Virus record (IMG/VR): IMGVR_UViG_3300043436_004687
Location: 1 to 64,000 of that record
Origin: a virus
DNA: 64,000 nucleotides
Reading direction: 5' to 3' (one strand)
Below, piece after piece: positions 25,440 to 33,662 of the stretch. How positions within the stretch are numbered: position 1 is the stretch's first letter; each line of letters opens with the position of its first letter. Under the pieces are notes generated by a model. The model did no database searches and was not told where the DNA came from. It saw only the letters and a list, made by a program, of their open reading frames with translations. A program made the translations under genes and the position numbers.

Positions 25440-25810
25440 AAATGGATTACTTTATAATTCTTATTTATCTCCCGTAATGTAGCATATTCGACTCACTCGC
25501 TTCGTCTTATATAAAGCCCCTCACGATTGGGTTTACCCATTTAAATTTACTCATCTTTAAGCCTCTCAGTTTTCGTTCTGTTAGAGTTGAGGCAATTAAA
25601 TAACTAGGCGACCAAGCACAATGTATTTGTGGGGAAAAAGGAGACTCGACTTCCCTTACCTATCCCTACAAGATACTTATTAAAGTTACTCATAGTACAT
25701 TCTTCCCATTTTAAATTAGGGGGGGCAATTTTGCTTACTATTATTCCACAATTATTAAACATCACTAACTATATTATAGAAATTATTTAACATCCCCCAT
25801 TTTATTTATG
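25440..25810 (-). ncRNA. Candidate structured non-coding RNA
   Basis: About 370 nt with no ORF, preceded by a promoter box (25811-25818) and containing GC-rich blocks rare elsewhere: GGGGG near the 5' end opposite CCCCCCC, a TGGG-TAAA-CCCA tetraloop hairpin, and GCCTC...GAGGC arms. Two short strings recall RNase P RNA conserved regions, but the essential P4 pairing was not found (see rejected items). Family unknown. Confidence 0.45.
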
Positions 25811-25818
25811 CAAATATA
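25811..25818 (-). promoter_or_regulatory. -7 promoter box
   Basis: TATATTTG on the minus strand. The first downstream ORF start is more than 400 nt away (25400), so it probably starts the non-coding RNA. Confidence 0.55.
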
Positions 25819-25848
25819 AAGTAAAAATCTTATATTAACAAACTTATT

Positions 25849-27978
25849 TTAATTAAAATTAACTTTTATTGTTCTTTTAAAATTACCACCCAATTTTAGT
25901 ATTACAGAATCTTTAACCGTACTATTAAAACCTAACCCCGATAATTGTTTATCAGTAGTTTCAATCATATTAGTATTACCTAACACTTCCATAACTCTTT
26001 TATGTTGGATAAGTTCATCATTTAAATTCTCATTATGAAAACTTCTAATACTTGTAGGTGCTTTACAACCCTCTAACATGAAGAAAAAATGTTTATTCCC
26101 AATATTATTATCACCCCAATGATTTGGTGAAAGACTGATAAGATTTACCTTATGGAACTGATTAGTTTCAAGAGAATAAATTTCTTTATTCACACCCACA
26201 CCCTCAGTAGCTGGGATTAAGTGTTTTATTGAAAATTCACCATCTTTAAGGGTAACCTCAGCAATATGTAAATCTCTGGTTACATAGTTACAATAATCAT
26301 ATGTATAAATTTGATTATTAAATTCAACCTCAGCTTTAAAACCTTGATTATTACCACCGTCATAATTTCTGATGAAGAATTTATAAACACCATCTTTCAT
26401 TTTAGATTGATCATCCCAAACAATATTTTCAACACCTAATTTACCAGGTCTAATCATATCAACATCTAAATTACCTGACATACTAGTTTTATTACCTTTT
26501 CCTTTATAAGAACCATAATATATTTCTGTTCTGTTTGGTTCAATTGTATGAGCATCAAAATCTAAAATATCCCTTCCATCCTCATTCCAAGTAATTGAAA
26601 ATCTCAATACACCATCAATCTTACCACCAGCAGTTTTAACAGCTTCTTTTATTTGAGACTTACCAGCTAAATTACCATTAAATGTCCATGAAAAATTATT
26701 TTTCCATTTAAAAATAGGTTTACTATCTGGGATGTTAGCAGTAGTTAATGAAACAAAATTACCTTCATGTCTATTTTCTAAATAAGCTTCTACAGAAGTA
26801 CAACTTGGTAATATATCTTTCATGAATTTATCAATTGAGACTTCTTCAACACCTTCAAACTCGTTCTTTTTGTGTTGGCTTTTTGTTGCTTTTACACCAT
26901 CAAATATTGAAACTGTTTTAATGCCATCTTTACCAATATTACTATGTAGAATTTCAGATACTTTTATATCATTCATTGTTGCAAATCTTCTATCAAAAGA
27001 TTCAACATAACCATTATCTTCAACAAATTTTCTAGCCTCTTCAATTTGTTTTGTTGTAATAGGTGCTGTAACTTTCATATAATTTCTTGGGTCTACTCTT
27101 TTGTTCCAATCTTGGCACGCTTTATTTATTTCTAACCCTAGTGATAAATCTGAACATAAAACACCAATTAATTCATTTTTAAATTTAGCAAAAGGTAAAT
27201 TGTATGAATTAATCCAACACCAATTATCTCTTTCTTTAGCAGACAAAGCATCATATTGTGTTTTAAGTGGAATAAATTGTTCAACCTTATATAAATGAGT
27301 TTGACCATCTAACAACGAACCTTGATTGATTAAATCTCTAACCAAATTTAAAGTATCTAACGAAATTTCTTCCATAGCTCTTTGAAATACATTTTTAGCG
27401 TCTCTATAACCACCCATTAATGATTCAACTGATTTTCCACTTACATCAACAAAATTTTTATTTAAGAAAACATGGAAATGATTGAAGACATAAATATCTT
27501 TAGTATTCACCACACCAAATTTATCAACTTCTTCTTGCGTATATTGTTTGTGATTCTTCTCATGACCTAATTGAAATTTAGTTTGTGTTTTAGAACACTT
27601 TTCATAAGGTAGTGAATTTAATTCATCAAATGTCTCAAAAAAAACTTCACTTACTTTAGATTGAGAAATTAACAATTGAACATTTTTGATGGCATCCTCA
27701 TAAGTAGTACCTTCCACATCAATATCAAACATAGAAATGATTTTAGATTCTGGAGTAATAGCCACAACATTACCATATCTTCTAATGAAGTTTTTATCAT
27801 TGTTACAATTAGCTTCAGATGAAGCTGGGTCTCTAAATATAGGGTTTTGACCAGGTTTAAAACCACCTAAATAAGCATCCCAGATTTGTTGACCAGTAGC
27901 TTCTAATCTAAACAATTTGTATTGTTGCATAACATCAAATTGTTTCTGTATTCTTAAATTTAATTCTTTAAAATTCAT
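25849..27978 (-). CDS. Large conserved phage protein with DUF2135-like domain
   Basis: 709 residues. The C-terminal half has a beta-sandwich signature: LRFSITWNEDGRDILDFDAHT, EIYYGSYKGKG, SGNLDVDMIRPGKLGVENIVW, as in DUF2135/YfaP-type domains that appear to bind sugars or calcium. The N-terminal 400 residues hold NFIRRYG and EVFFETFDEL but no enzyme motif. Large phages often carry this protein next to the 124-residue protein at 25026. No signal peptide, so intracellular or virion roles are both possible. Confidence 0.75.
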   Translation of the reverse strand: MNFKELNLRIQKQFDVMQQYKLFRLEATGQQIWDAYLGGFKPGQNPIFRDPASSEANCNNDKNFIRRYGNVVAITPESKIISMFDIDVEGTTYEDAIKNVQLLISQSKVSEVFFETFDELNSLPYEKCSKTQTKFQLGHEKNHKQYTQEEVDKFGVVNTKDIYVFNHFHVFLNKNFVDVSGKSVESLMGGYRDAKNVFQRAMEEISLDTLNLVRDLINQGSLLDGQTHLYKVEQFIPLKTQYDALSAKERDNWCWINSYNLPFAKFKNELIGVLCSDLSLGLEINKACQDWNKRVDPRNYMKVTAPITTKQIEEARKFVEDNGYVESFDRRFATMNDIKVSEILHSNIGKDGIKTVSIFDGVKATKSQHKKNEFEGVEEVSIDKFMKDILPSCTSVEAYLENRHEGNFVSLTTANIPDSKPIFKWKNNFSWTFNGNLAGKSQIKEAVKTAGGKIDGVLRFSITWNEDGRDILDFDAHTIEPNRTEIYYGSYKGKGNKTSMSGNLDVDMIRPGKLGVENIVWDDQSKMKDGVYKFFIRNYDGGNNQGFKAEVEFNNQIYTYDYCNYVTRDLHIAEVTLKDGEFSIKHLIPATEGVGVNKEIYSLETNQFHKVNLISLSPNHWGDNNIGNKHFFFMLEGCKAPTSIRSFHNENLNDELIQHKRVMEVLGNTNMIETTDKQLSGLGFNSTVKDSVILKLGGNFKRTIKVNFN

Positions 27979-27984
27979 ATTTTT

Positions 27985-28482
27985 TTATTTTAATTTATTT
28001 GGATTTATTCTTACTATTTCTTTATTTTTACTTTCAGCATATTTAACACAATTACCAGTTCCACCAGGGGTTCCATCCCATACTGCTATAACTAAATCAG
28101 ACTTATCGCACATCCACTCATTTCTAACTTGCATTAAATACGGTTGATATTCTTCATCACTTACTAAAACCACTTCATCACTATTATCACAAATATATTG
28201 CCACTCATTTTTACTTGCTTGTGGCCATCTATTTGGATGATTTCTACAAGGAATTGCTGAAATAAGTTTTATATGTGGGTATTTTTCTTTTAGTTTTATA
28301 ACTATCTTAGCAGACCACATATCAACCCCTAAAGCCAAACCATTAATAAAGGTGGTCACACCCCTATTTTCTATTAAATTTACAACTTCATTGTGAATAC
28401 CCCAAAGTAATTTTTTATTATCTTTGGCATTATAACCATTTAATTTATTTGGGCGATGTCCTGTGAAACAAGCTGTTAACAT
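27985..28482 (-). CDS. SLOG-superfamily protein (YpsA/DUF1273-like)
   Basis: 165 residues. CFTGHRPNKLNGYN at the start, FINGLALGVDMWSA (about 45-58), SAIPCRNHPNRWP and AVWDGTPGGTGNCVKYA (about 133-149) define the Rossmann-like SLOG fold that binds nucleotide-derived ligands, including NAD/ADP-ribose-type signals. Ends 6 nt before the 709-residue gene. A sensor or modifier of a nucleotide is likely; the exact ligand is unknown. Confidence 0.8.
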   Translation of the reverse strand: MLTACFTGHRPNKLNGYNAKDNKKLLWGIHNEVVNLIENRGVTTFINGLALGVDMWSAKIVIKLKEKYPHIKLISAIPCRNHPNRWPQASKNEWQYICDNSDEVVLVSDEEYQPYLMQVRNEWMCDKSDLVIAVWDGTPGGTGNCVKYAESKNKEIVRINPNKLK

Positions 28483-28760
28483 ATTAATTTTATTAAAACT
28501 AATTTTAATGAGCAGAAAAATTAGTAAAACAGCAAAAGCCTACGTTCTTTTATACGAGTGTAAACATATAGTGACACTAACCCTGTTGTTTGTTAACCTC
28601 CCTACAACTCAGACTTTATCAAAAACATTTTTAATATATTAAAATATTGGTATTTAAGTAAAATTTGGTGATGATTAATTCATTCTTACACCAAAAATCG
28701 TTTTTCGTCCAACATCGAGTATTAACCTTTCAATGGTAAATTATTCCACTTCGATATATT
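28483..28760 (-). other. 278-nt non-coding stretch
   Basis: No ORF was found. It contains a TAGTG-T-CACTA palindrome, a TTAATATATTAA palindrome and a GGGAGGTT/AACAAAC segment richer in G+C than its surroundings. It lies 5' of the SLOG gene and could be a structured leader, but no known riboswitch was recognised. Confidence 0.35.
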
Positions 28761-29087
28761 TTAATATAAATCTTCACTAAATAATCTTTCTCCCCTACAA
28801 TTATTTAAATCCAATATTTGATTTTCTCTTTTAGCTATTTCAAAAGCTTCATATCTATCAACAAATCTGTTTTTAGATGTTAAAAACCCTTCAACTTCCT
28901 TATCTTGTAATTCCCTACCTTCATTAGTATATGGAAACCCAACTATTTGACTGAATGTAAAAATGCAATTGTGATGACGATGACCAGTAACAACAAAACC
29001 AGTTTTTATATTTTTACAATTATGAACATATGTTTTACCATCATCATAATAATTTGCCGCACATAAAATTCTCTCATTAGTTTTCAT
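28761..29087 (-). CDS. Conserved phage protein (108 aa)
   Basis: I choose the ATG at 29087 (MKTNERILCAANYYDDGK), since the upstream in-frame ATG lies inside the preceding micropeptide gene. The motif GFVVTGHRHHNC may bind metal. The protein resembles unannotated phage proteins that start RILCAA-x-Y-DDGK. Function unknown. Confidence 0.7.
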   Translation of the reverse strand: MKTNERILCAANYYDDGKTYVHNCKNIKTGFVVTGHRHHNCIFTFSQIVGFPYTNEGRELQDKEVEGFLTSKNRFVDRYEAFEIAKRENQILDLNNCRGERLFSEDLY

Positions 29088-29088
29088 A

Positions 29089-29178
29089 TTATCCGAAAAT
29101 AAAATCAATAGTACAAACAAAACCTATTATTGCAAATACAATAATCACTAACTCCATTAATTCATTATCATCATTCAT
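29089..29178 (-). CDS. Membrane micropeptide (29 aa)
   Basis: ATG at 29178, TAA at 29089, 1 nt before the next start. Acidic N-terminus (MNDDNELMELV) then one hydrophobic helix (IIVFAIIGFVCTIDFIF). The packing between two genes supports it. Unknown function. Confidence 0.42.
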   Translation of the reverse strand: MNDDNELMELVIIVFAIIGFVCTIDFIFG

Positions 29179-29192
29179 ATAGCTTATTTTTT

Positions 29193-29381
29193 TTAAATTT
29201 CTTTTAACCAATGAGTTACTATTTGATTAGACACATTAAAATGTACTTTACCATTTGTAATGGAAACTGAACATTGTAATTCATGTTTATTATTATACTT
29301 TGTTAAAGTTTTAACAATATATTTACCCTCTTTAGTTGGTAACTCATCTTTAACATCTACAAATTTGAATAGATTATTCAT
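29193..29381 (-). CDS. DUF551-like small protein
   Basis: 62 residues: VDVKDELPTKEGKYIVKT at the start and IVTHWLKEI at the end, the W-x-V-x-D-x-LP...VTHW layout of DUF551. These are frequent in phages with no established role. It overlaps the operon of 29384-29794. Confidence 0.65.
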   Translation of the reverse strand: MNNLFKFVDVKDELPTKEGKYIVKTLTKYNNKHELQCSVSITNGKVHFNVSNQIVTHWLKEI

Positions 29382-29383
29382 AA

Positions 29384-29794
29384 TTATTTTAATTTTAATC
29401 TAGCTTTAAATGAACTAGCTTTAACTTTTTCTTTTACTTCTAATATTAAATTTCTATTATTGGAAAGTATTTCTTGTTTGTATAACTGCCTTATTTTTGA
29501 TAATTCAGTGCTGACCTTATCAATAATTTTATTCACTACTTCAGTTTCTAAATCACCTAAATTAGGAAAATCATGGTTAGTTACAATTACTTTAGTTTTA
29601 GTAATCACGATATGATAACCCAACTCATCTAATTCGATAATCATATCACTTGTTTTCAAATCACAAAACAACTTGCTATTTGGGTGATGAAGAGTTAATA
29701 AAACTATTTTATATATTTCTATTGATTCTTTTGAAATAGGTTTTTTAAATTTATTAAAAACTCTATAACCAATTTTCTTAAATATTTTAAGCAT
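29384..29794 (-). CDS. Hypothetical basic protein (136 aa)
   Basis: Basic N-terminus (MLKIFKKIGYRVFNKFKK), a central alpha/beta part with DELGYHIVITKTKVIVTNHD, and a helical Lys-rich end. First gene after the box at 29818-29825. Not recognised. Confidence 0.65.
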   Translation of the reverse strand: MLKIFKKIGYRVFNKFKKPISKESIEIYKIVLLTLHHPNSKLFCDLKTSDMIIELDELGYHIVITKTKVIVTNHDFPNLGDLETEVVNKIIDKVSTELSKIRQLYKQEILSNNRNLILEVKEKVKASSFKARLKLK

Positions 29795-29817
29795 CTTTTA
29801 ATTTATTAATTATTCAA

Positions 29818-29825
29818 CAAAGATA
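29818..29825 (-). promoter_or_regulatory. -7 promoter box
   Basis: TATCTTTG on the minus strand, 24 nt upstream of the ATG at 29794, in the gap after the 67-residue gene. Confidence 0.55.
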
Positions 29826-29835
29826 AAATAAAATT

Positions 29836-30039
29836 TTAACTTAACCAAGAAAAACACCAATTTTTTAACAAAAAATATTTTCTTTTTCCAATTCTTTGTG
29901 AAAATGTTAAACTATACTTATTTAAGTTTTTAATAGATAAGCCTTTACCAAATATTCTAAACCAACCCGAACCATTTGAATAATAAAAACATAGGATTAA
30001 AGAACTATAAGAATAGAATTTATCTTGCAAATATTTCAT
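29836..30039 (-). CDS. Conserved small phage protein (67 aa)
   Basis: Contains GWFRIFGKGLSIKN, LTFSQRIGKRKY and a C-terminal WCFSWL, a pattern I recall from short phage proteins of unknown function. Its start overlaps the 3' end of the HAD gene by 20 nt. Confidence 0.65.
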   Translation of the reverse strand: MKYLQDKFYSYSSLILCFYYSNGSGWFRIFGKGLSIKNLNKYSLTFSQRIGKRKYFLLKNWCFSWLS

Positions 30040-30562
30040 TACTCCCTTGTTTTATGTGATTAACTTTTACTTCTGCACCAATTATTTTACCCCAAGATTC
30101 AAACATTTCAACATGTTCTGGTCTATCTTCAAATAGTTCAACTTCTTCCACATGTGGGAATTCTTCTAACAATTTATCTAACGTTTTGATTTTACAAGAA
30201 AATGTCTCACCACCAGTATTGTAGTAATATCTATGAAATTTTAAATTATGTTTTTCAAGTATCAATTCAACTTCTTTAGATAATACAGTTCTTCTGCCAG
30301 TCATCATAATACAAAGAGTATTTTCTCTTTGGAATTCTCTTTTATAAAAATTAAAAGTTTCTTCAATAAGTTCATTATCAAATATATTGACATCCAAAGA
30401 TTCTGGCTTACCCCACCAGCCAATATGTGGCCAATCTAATCCAGTTTTTTCTTTATATTTAATTTTACCAGTTTCGGGTAATTCAGTTGAAATTAAAGTG
30501 CCATCAAAGTCAAAAACACTTATTTTAATTATTTTTTCATTTATATTTCCAGACATATCCAT
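30020..30562 (-). CDS. HAD-superfamily protein, Swiss-Army-Knife RNA-repair type
   Basis: 180 residues. HAD motif I ISVFDFDGTLIST (about 13-25), WPHIGWWGKPESL (about 39-51, characteristic of HAD_SAK proteins), motif II Thr in MMTGRR, and the acidic motif IV in VELFEDRPEHVE. Such domains occur in RNA-repair proteins and may act as phosphatases on nucleic-acid ends. Start candidates at 30562 or 30556 lie inside the end of the GIY-YIG gene. A truncated copy of its start lies on the other side of that gene (31266-31322). Confidence 0.75.
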   Translation of the reverse strand: MDMSGNINEKIIKISVFDFDGTLISTELPETGKIKYKEKTGLDWPHIGWWGKPESLDVNIFDNELIEETFNFYKREFQRENTLCIMMTGRRTVLSKEVELILEKHNLKFHRYYYNTGGETFSCKIKTLDKLLEEFPHVEEVELFEDRPEHVEMFESWGKIIGAEVKVNHIKQGSNEIFAR

Positions 30563-31220
30563 ATGCTTGTTTTGTTTTATTTCTTAAATTAGCACTAATG
30601 TTTTTTCTACTTAACCCTATTTCAATTTCAACATCTTTAGCACTCTTCCATTCTTTGATGAAATTACCTTCTTTATCATATTGTAAAATAGGTTTTTTAA
30701 CACTTTCAGCATTATTTCTCACCCACTCTTCCGATTTATTTATTTTACGTCCTTTTAATTTATCAATTGCTATTTGATGTGCTAAAGTTTTACCAGTTTT
30801 TTTTCGGCTTTCTGAAATTAATTTTTTAGTTTCTTCGCTATGTTTTTCACGTACCCTATTTCTATTAAAATTTCTTATTTTTTCTTTATGCTCCTCACTA
30901 ATTTTTCTACCAAAACCACCATCGCCTCCAAGAGTTAAATTCATTCCATTTTTATTATTTAAATAAAATGAATTAAAAAAACCAATAAGGTATATTTCTA
31001 TCTCGTTTAATTCTTTTAAGTTATTTTCACCCTCATAAATAATATCAATCGTGTGAGCACTAAAACCATATTTTAATAATGAATTATAAATTAATGGTTG
31101 TTTTTTACAATTTAATCCTTTATAATTACTAATCCTTTTATTTATATTACTACTTTTCCCAATATAAATTTTACCTGTAGGAGAGGTGATTTTATAAATG
31201 TATGAGTATTTCTTTTCCAT
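30537..31220 (-). CDS. GIY-YIG homing endonuclease with NUMOD modules
   Basis: 227 residues. GIY-YIG core: YIYKITSPTGKIYIGKSSNINKR (about 7-29) and catalytic Glu region LNEIEIYLIGFF. Then NUMOD3-like Ser/Lys-rich repeats (ISEEHKEKIRNFNR, HSEETKKLISESRK) and NUMOD1 (PILQYDKEGNFIKEWKSAKD). It lies between a truncated start of the HAD gene and the full HAD gene, overlapping the latter by 26 nt. Confidence 0.88.
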   Translation of the reverse strand: MEKKYSYIYKITSPTGKIYIGKSSNINKRISNYKGLNCKKQPLIYNSLLKYGFSAHTIDIIYEGENNLKELNEIEIYLIGFFNSFYLNNKNGMNLTLGGDGGFGRKISEEHKEKIRNFNRNRVREKHSEETKKLISESRKKTGKTLAHQIAIDKLKGRKINKSEEWVRNNAESVKKPILQYDKEGNFIKEWKSAKDVEIEIGLSRKNISANLRNKTKQAYGYVWKYK

Positions 31221-31249
31221 AAGTGAGTTTAACTATAAATAGCTCACTT
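31221..31249 (-). promoter_or_regulatory. Hairpin enclosing TATTTATA box before the GIY-YIG ATG
   Basis: AAGTGAG/CTCACTT arms (31221-31227, 31243-31249) enclose TATTTATA (31234-31241) immediately upstream of the ATG at 31220. It could be the promoter and, in longer transcripts, a hairpin that limits translation. Confidence 0.45.
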
Positions 31250-31265
31250 TTTATCGAAATCAAAA

Positions 31266-31322
31266 TTATTTTAAAGTACCATCTAAATCAAAAACTGATA
31301 TTTTAGTTATTTTTTTATTCAT
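31266..31322 (-). pseudogene. Truncated duplicate of the HAD gene start
   Basis: An 18-codon ORF starting MNKKITKISVFDLDGTL and then a stop. It nearly repeats residues 9-23 of the HAD protein (INEKIIKISVFDFDGTL). It lies on the far side of the GIY-YIG gene and appears to be the displaced original 5' end. Confidence 0.7.
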
Positions 31323-31333
31323 GATTTTTATTT

Positions 31334-32020
31334 TTACCACCCATAAAAAACCATTTGATTTCTTTTCCAATCAAATGTTTTATAGATATTTACTAATTCA
31401 AATACAGCATATTCATATTTCCAACTTGTAGTTACTTCAGTTCCACCATTTAAAGAATAAGGTCTTTTATTTGGGAAACATGAACTATTCCATTCATCAT
31501 TCATGGATTTTACATGTTTAAACATCTTTATTATTTGTACATTTTGATCTTCTGTTAAATCACTGAAATTCCCAATTGTTTCATATTCATAATCTTCTTT
31601 AGAATATCTATGTTTTGTATCTTTAAATAATGTACTTGTATCTCTATCATCTTCATCAAAAAATGGTTCTAACATATTTGAATAAATTTTTCTAACCTTA
31701 TTAGAATAATATTCAATCAAATATTCTAAATATTCTTTGGTAACAATTTCAAAATCATATTCCTCATAATATTCTTTCATAACACATTTCTTAAAAAATG
31801 GTTTATGAGATTTTTTTGGTGGTTCAAAATCAGTATATTTACCAAAATTATATAAGCTTTCAACTATCTTATAATTACTAATTTTATCATGATTATCATC
31901 AAAATCTTCATGATCCTCATCAACTAAATTAAAATATTCTTTAAATTGTTTCACATCTAAAGATTTAATTTTATTATATTCTCTTTTCGTAATAAAACCA
32001 ATATAAGTTCTATAACCCAT
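31334..32020 (-). CDS. Hypothetical phage protein (228 aa)
   Basis: Begins MGYRTYIGFITKREYNKIKS and is strongly acidic in the middle (DEDHEDFDDNHD). The C-terminal part GGTEVTTSWKYEYAVFELVNIYKTFDW looks like a conserved globular end. Overlaps prs by 1 nt. Not recognised. Confidence 0.7.
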   Translation of the reverse strand: MGYRTYIGFITKREYNKIKSLDVKQFKEYFNLVDEDHEDFDDNHDKISNYKIVESLYNFGKYTDFEPPKKSHKPFFKKCVMKEYYEEYDFEIVTKEYLEYLIEYYSNKVRKIYSNMLEPFFDEDDRDTSTLFKDTKHRYSKEDYEYETIGNFSDLTEDQNVQIIKMFKHVKSMNDEWNSSCFPNKRPYSLNGGTEVTTSWKYEYAVFELVNIYKTFDWKRNQMVFYGW

Positions 32021-33006
32021 TATTTTAAATTATTTAAATTTTCAATACTTAAACCTTTATCAATTGCTATTATACCCTTTGATATTTGTTTGTAAAGTGA
32101 TATTATTTTAATTTTATTACCTTCTATTACATTAAGACTATTCGAACAAAGAAAAGCTTCTAATTTAGAATTATTGATAGTATCATATGCGTTACCCGAT
32201 AAGACACCATGAGTTACAATTGCTTTAACTGATTTTGCTTTACCTTCATCAAGCAATACACCAGCACCCTTGCAAATAGTACCACAAGTATCAGCTAAGT
32301 CATCAATTATGATAACATCTTTACCTTCAACATCACCAATTATAATCATCTTGTCAACAACATTAGCTTGACTTCGAGTCTTATCCATGAATACTATTGG
32401 TAATTCTATATTATATTTTAATTTAATTAAATCTCTATAATGTTTCACTCTTTTTCCACCACCCGCATCAGGAGCTGCTAACACAAGATTATTTAAACCA
32501 CATTCTTTAATGTATGATTCAAATAAATATTTACCATGCATATGAATAACTGGAATTTGAAAAAACCCTTCTATTTGTTCTGCATGTAAATCAAATGTTA
32601 TTACAGATGTTGCACCTAAAAATTCTAATTTAGAAGCAATTACTTTGGCTGAAATAGAACCACGAGGATAATCCTTTTTATCACTTCTAGCATAAGCAAA
32701 ATAAGTAATTATTGGTATTATTTCTTTAGCACCAGCTCTACGTGAAGCATCAATAGCAAATTCCAACTCAAGAATTTTATCTGAATTAGACAAATTAGTT
32801 AATAAAAATACTTTTTTACCCCTAACTGATGTTTCAAGATCTACTGAAATTTCACCATCTGAAAATTTTTGATAGTTAGTTGTTCCAAAATTATTATGTA
32901 AATTATAAGAATGGAATTCATTTAAATGTTTTTTCACTTCATTATAAAGAATTTCAGTACCACTTAGACCAAAAATTATGCTATTATTTTTCATGTTGTT
33001 AAGCAT
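32020..33006 (-). CDS. prs: Ribose-phosphate pyrophosphokinase (PRPP synthetase)-like
   Basis: 328 residues. Family motifs: FSDGEISVDLETSVRG, FAYARSDKK, VITFDLHAEQIEGFF (about 132-146), LAAPDAGGGKR, the flexible loop DKTRSQAN, and the PRPP-binding loop VIIIDDLADTCGT. Normal Prs has DTGGT; here a Gly is Cys. It makes PRPP from ribose-5-phosphate and ATP, needed by the NAMPT at 41424. Some phage Prs-like enzymes instead pyrophosphorylate ADP-ribose for NAD+ rebuilding; the sequence alone does not decide. Followed by a 1-nt overlap. Confidence 0.85.
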   Translation of the reverse strand: MLNNMKNNSIIFGLSGTEILYNEVKKHLNEFHSYNLHNNFGTTNYQKFSDGEISVDLETSVRGKKVFLLTNLSNSDKILELEFAIDASRRAGAKEIIPIITYFAYARSDKKDYPRGSISAKVIASKLEFLGATSVITFDLHAEQIEGFFQIPVIHMHGKYLFESYIKECGLNNLVLAAPDAGGGKRVKHYRDLIKLKYNIELPIVFMDKTRSQANVVDKMIIIGDVEGKDVIIIDDLADTCGTICKGAGVLLDEGKAKSVKAIVTHGVLSGNAYDTINNSKLEAFLCSNSLNVIEGNKIKIISLYKQISKGIIAIDKGLSIENLNNLK

Positions 33007-33011
33007 TTAAA

Positions 33012-33431
33012 TTACCAATTTAAAGGTTTAATTATGTTAGGTGGTAAATCTAATTGAAAATAAGGGATCATTTCTTCTTCCGTAAATCCAGCAATACCAC
33101 AACCAACTTTAGTTAATAAAAATACCTTAGTTGGGTTTTCTAATGCACATTCAATTAAATTATCAACATAATCTTCTAAATCAAACCAGCCAATTCTTTC
33201 CATTTCTTTATCTAAAGTAGGGAATGCGTATGATTGTCCTTGTAAACCTTCTCCTTGGCCCATAATAGCTCCAAATTTAAGTAATGCTAACTTTGCCGCA
33301 CCACCAAAATGATTACCCCTTAAATTACTCCCAAATACAAATACTTCATATGGCTCAAGCTCAGTTATTTCATCTGGCGTAAATGGATATGCTTTTTTTA
33401 TTAAAGCATTGATTAATTTTTGTTTTTTCAT
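33012..33431 (-). CDS. A1S_2505-type phage protein, macro-domain-like
   Basis: 139 residues. VFVFGSNLRGNHFGGAAKLAL, FGAIMGQGEGLQGQSYAFPT and FLLTKVGCGIAGFTEEE match the A1S_2505 family of phage non-structural proteins. The Gly-rich loops resemble those that bind ADP-ribose in macro domains; that link is my inference. It lies 5 nt upstream of prs and two genes downstream of sir2, which supports an ADP-ribose theme. Confidence 0.7.
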   Translation of the reverse strand: MKKQKLINALIKKAYPFTPDEITELEPYEVFVFGSNLRGNHFGGAAKLALLKFGAIMGQGEGLQGQSYAFPTLDKEMERIGWFDLEDYVDNLIECALENPTKVFLLTKVGCGIAGFTEEEMIPYFQLDLPPNIIKPLNW

Positions 33432-33658
33432 AAATTTATTTTTTTTAATATTAGATGAAAATTATTTTCTTCTGTAATACATTTATCAATGTAAGGATAA
33501 TCAATTGCTATATCCATACAATCTTTCATACAATTAAAAGTATTTTCAGCTTTAGAAGAAAACCCATCACTTATTTTAAATTCAAAAGTCTCTTCTTTTT
33601 GTTCAGCTATTAATAAATTTCCGTATTTTTTAAGGTTTTCTATACATTTAAGTTTCAT
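33428..33658 (-). CDS. Hypothetical protein (76 aa)
   Basis: Small soluble protein, MKLKCIENLKKYGNLLIAEQ followed by an acidic/Cys segment (NCMKDCMDIAIDY). Overlaps the macro-like gene by 4 nt (ATGA). First gene after the box at 33663-33670. Not recognised. Confidence 0.65.
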   Translation of the reverse strand: MKLKCIENLKKYGNLLIAEQKEETFEFKISDGFSSKAENTFNCMKDCMDIAIDYPYIDKCITEENNFHLILKKINL

Positions 33659-33662
33659 AATA

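Noticed and set aside
25440-25810. RNase P RNA on the minus strand
   Set aside because: GGGAAGTCGAGTCTCC and AACAGAACGAAAAC resemble conserved regions I and II and are in the right order with GGGTAAACCC. However, the 3' strand needed for helix P4 was not found, so I keep it only as an unknown structured RNA.
25440-25810. tmRNA
   Set aside because: No tRNA-Ala-like ends, no tag-peptide frame with a terminal ALAA-type end.
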